DNA from: Candidatus Bathyarchaeota archaeon B26-1
GTDB lineage: Archaea; Thermoproteota; Bathyarchaeia; Bathyarchaeales; B26-1
NCBI GenBank assembly: GCA_001593925.1
Contig: LUCD01000103.1
Span: forward strand, 1-5,542
Direction: 5' to 3'
Length of the DNA: 5,542 nt
Under the pieces are notes generated by a model, which did no database searches, was not told where the DNA came from, and saw nothing but the letters and a program-made list of their open reading frames with translations. Position 1 is the stretch's first letter, and every line of letters starts with the position of its first letter. This document shows positions 5,010-5,542 of the stretch, piece by piece. Both the position numbers and the translations under genes were made by a program.

Positions 5010-5542
5010 TTATAATCCTCTGAGCTCTTCGCATCTGGACTTGACGGCTTCGTAAATCTCTTTACGCAGGTCTTCGCCTGAGAGCCCTGACTCCCTTATG
5101 AGCCTGAGCCTCTTGGCGAGCTCAACATCGCCCAAGTAATGAATCCAGAGCTCAAAGTCTCCGCGGGCCGTGTGGAACTCCACGGATTCCAAACTGACGG
5201 TTTGAACCTTCTCGCAGAATTCTGGTAGGCTTTTCGCCGAGACTCCTAGAGGCTGGTCCAACCCAACGTAGAAATGGAAGGCCTTCTCGTGGGGGACCTC
5301 CCTCAAGATCGAGCTTGCGTGTTCCTTTGTGAGTTTTGGGAATCCTATGACCTCTTTTCCCTCTTCAGTTATCGTGTAATATCCCTTTTTGGGGGTTGAG
5401 ACGTATCCTGCGAGGCGTAACGTGAGCAGGTGCATATTTGCGGAGCGGCCTTTGAGACCTGTCCCTTCTGAGACTTCCTTCAGGGTTAGGGGCCGCCCAG
5501 CCTTCCATAAAAGCCTAAGTATCTCGATTTTAGCCTGACTGA
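5010..5542 (-). CDS. Winged-helix protein with DUF5752-like C-terminal domain, N-terminus cut by window edge
   Basis: The reading frame is open to the right edge and gives 176 residues ending at TAA 5010. M36, the first internal methionine, lies inside a helix and is not the start. Visible residues 3-66 look like a winged helix: AKIEILRLLWKAG, then LTLKEVSEGTGLKGRSANMHLLTL as helix-turn-helix, then a wing GYYTITEEGKEV (53-64) followed by IGF. Residues about 80-150 resemble the uncharacterised archaeal/bacterial DUF5752 family: AFHFYVG (87-93), SAKSLPEFCEKV (101-112), VEFHTARGDFELWI (120-133) and LGDVELAKRL (136-145). That family assignment is from memory of its motifs and is moderate in confidence. 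A DNA-binding regulator with an unknown sensor or partner domain is the simplest reading. The gene is convergent with the 317-residue gene across a 45-base gap that shows no clear terminator. Confidence 0.75.
   Translation of the reverse strand, partial: SQAKIEILRLLWKAGRPLTLKEVSEGTGLKGRSANMHLLTLRLAGYVSTPKKGYYTITEEGKEVIGFPKLTKEHASSILREVPHEKAFHFYVGLDQPLGVSAKSLPEFCEKVQTVSLESVEFHTARGDFELWIHYLGDVELAKRLRLIRESGLSGEDLRKEIYEAVKSRCEELRGL

Overview
The window looks archaeal. It encodes the archaeal/eukaryotic-type tRNA (guanine26-N2) dimethyltransferase Trm1. AT-rich TATA-like boxes sit 40-60 bases upstream of several starts, and there are strong GGAGG/GGTGG-type ribosome binding sites in front of TTG starts. 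Gene density is high. The genes read as moderately GC-rich, with short AT-rich promoter gaps. A thermoproteotal (TACK) lineage such as Bathyarchaeia would fit, but that placement is inference from family resemblance, not something the sequence proves.

Layout, left to right. (1) Bases 1-770, minus strand: a beta-class DNA methyltransferase that runs off the left edge. (2) 780-1349, minus: a small membrane protein resembling the RibU-type substrate-binding (S) component of ECF vitamin transporters, 9 bases upstream of the methyltransferase and in the same frame. (3) 1441-1737 (or 1749), minus: an ArsR-like winged-helix regulator without cysteines. The gaps on either side of it carry TATA-like boxes and several imperfect dyads that could be its operators. 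(4) 1838-2644, minus: an RNase Z-like metallo-beta-lactamase-fold protein with an altered metal motif, HxDxDH instead of HxHxDH. (5) 2709-3905, minus: trm1. (6) 4011-4964, plus, divergent from trm1: a 317-residue protein of unknown function that is clearly an internal tandem duplication. It is preceded by a possible five-codon leader ORF. (7) 5010-5542, minus, running off the right edge: a winged-helix domain joined to a domain resembling the uncharacterised DUF5752 family.

Functional links. The ArsR-like gene, the S component and the methyltransferase lie in the same orientation. A simple reading is that the regulator controls the uptake gene, with the methyltransferase co-transcribed behind it. 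trm1 and the RNase Z-like gene are also adjacent and co-oriented, which hints at tRNA maturation, but the altered metal site makes that role doubtful for the second protein. No rRNA, tRNA, CRISPR array, insertion sequence or restriction endonuclease was recognised. The most novel element is the duplicated 317-residue protein. All intergenic gaps are about 105 bases or shorter.
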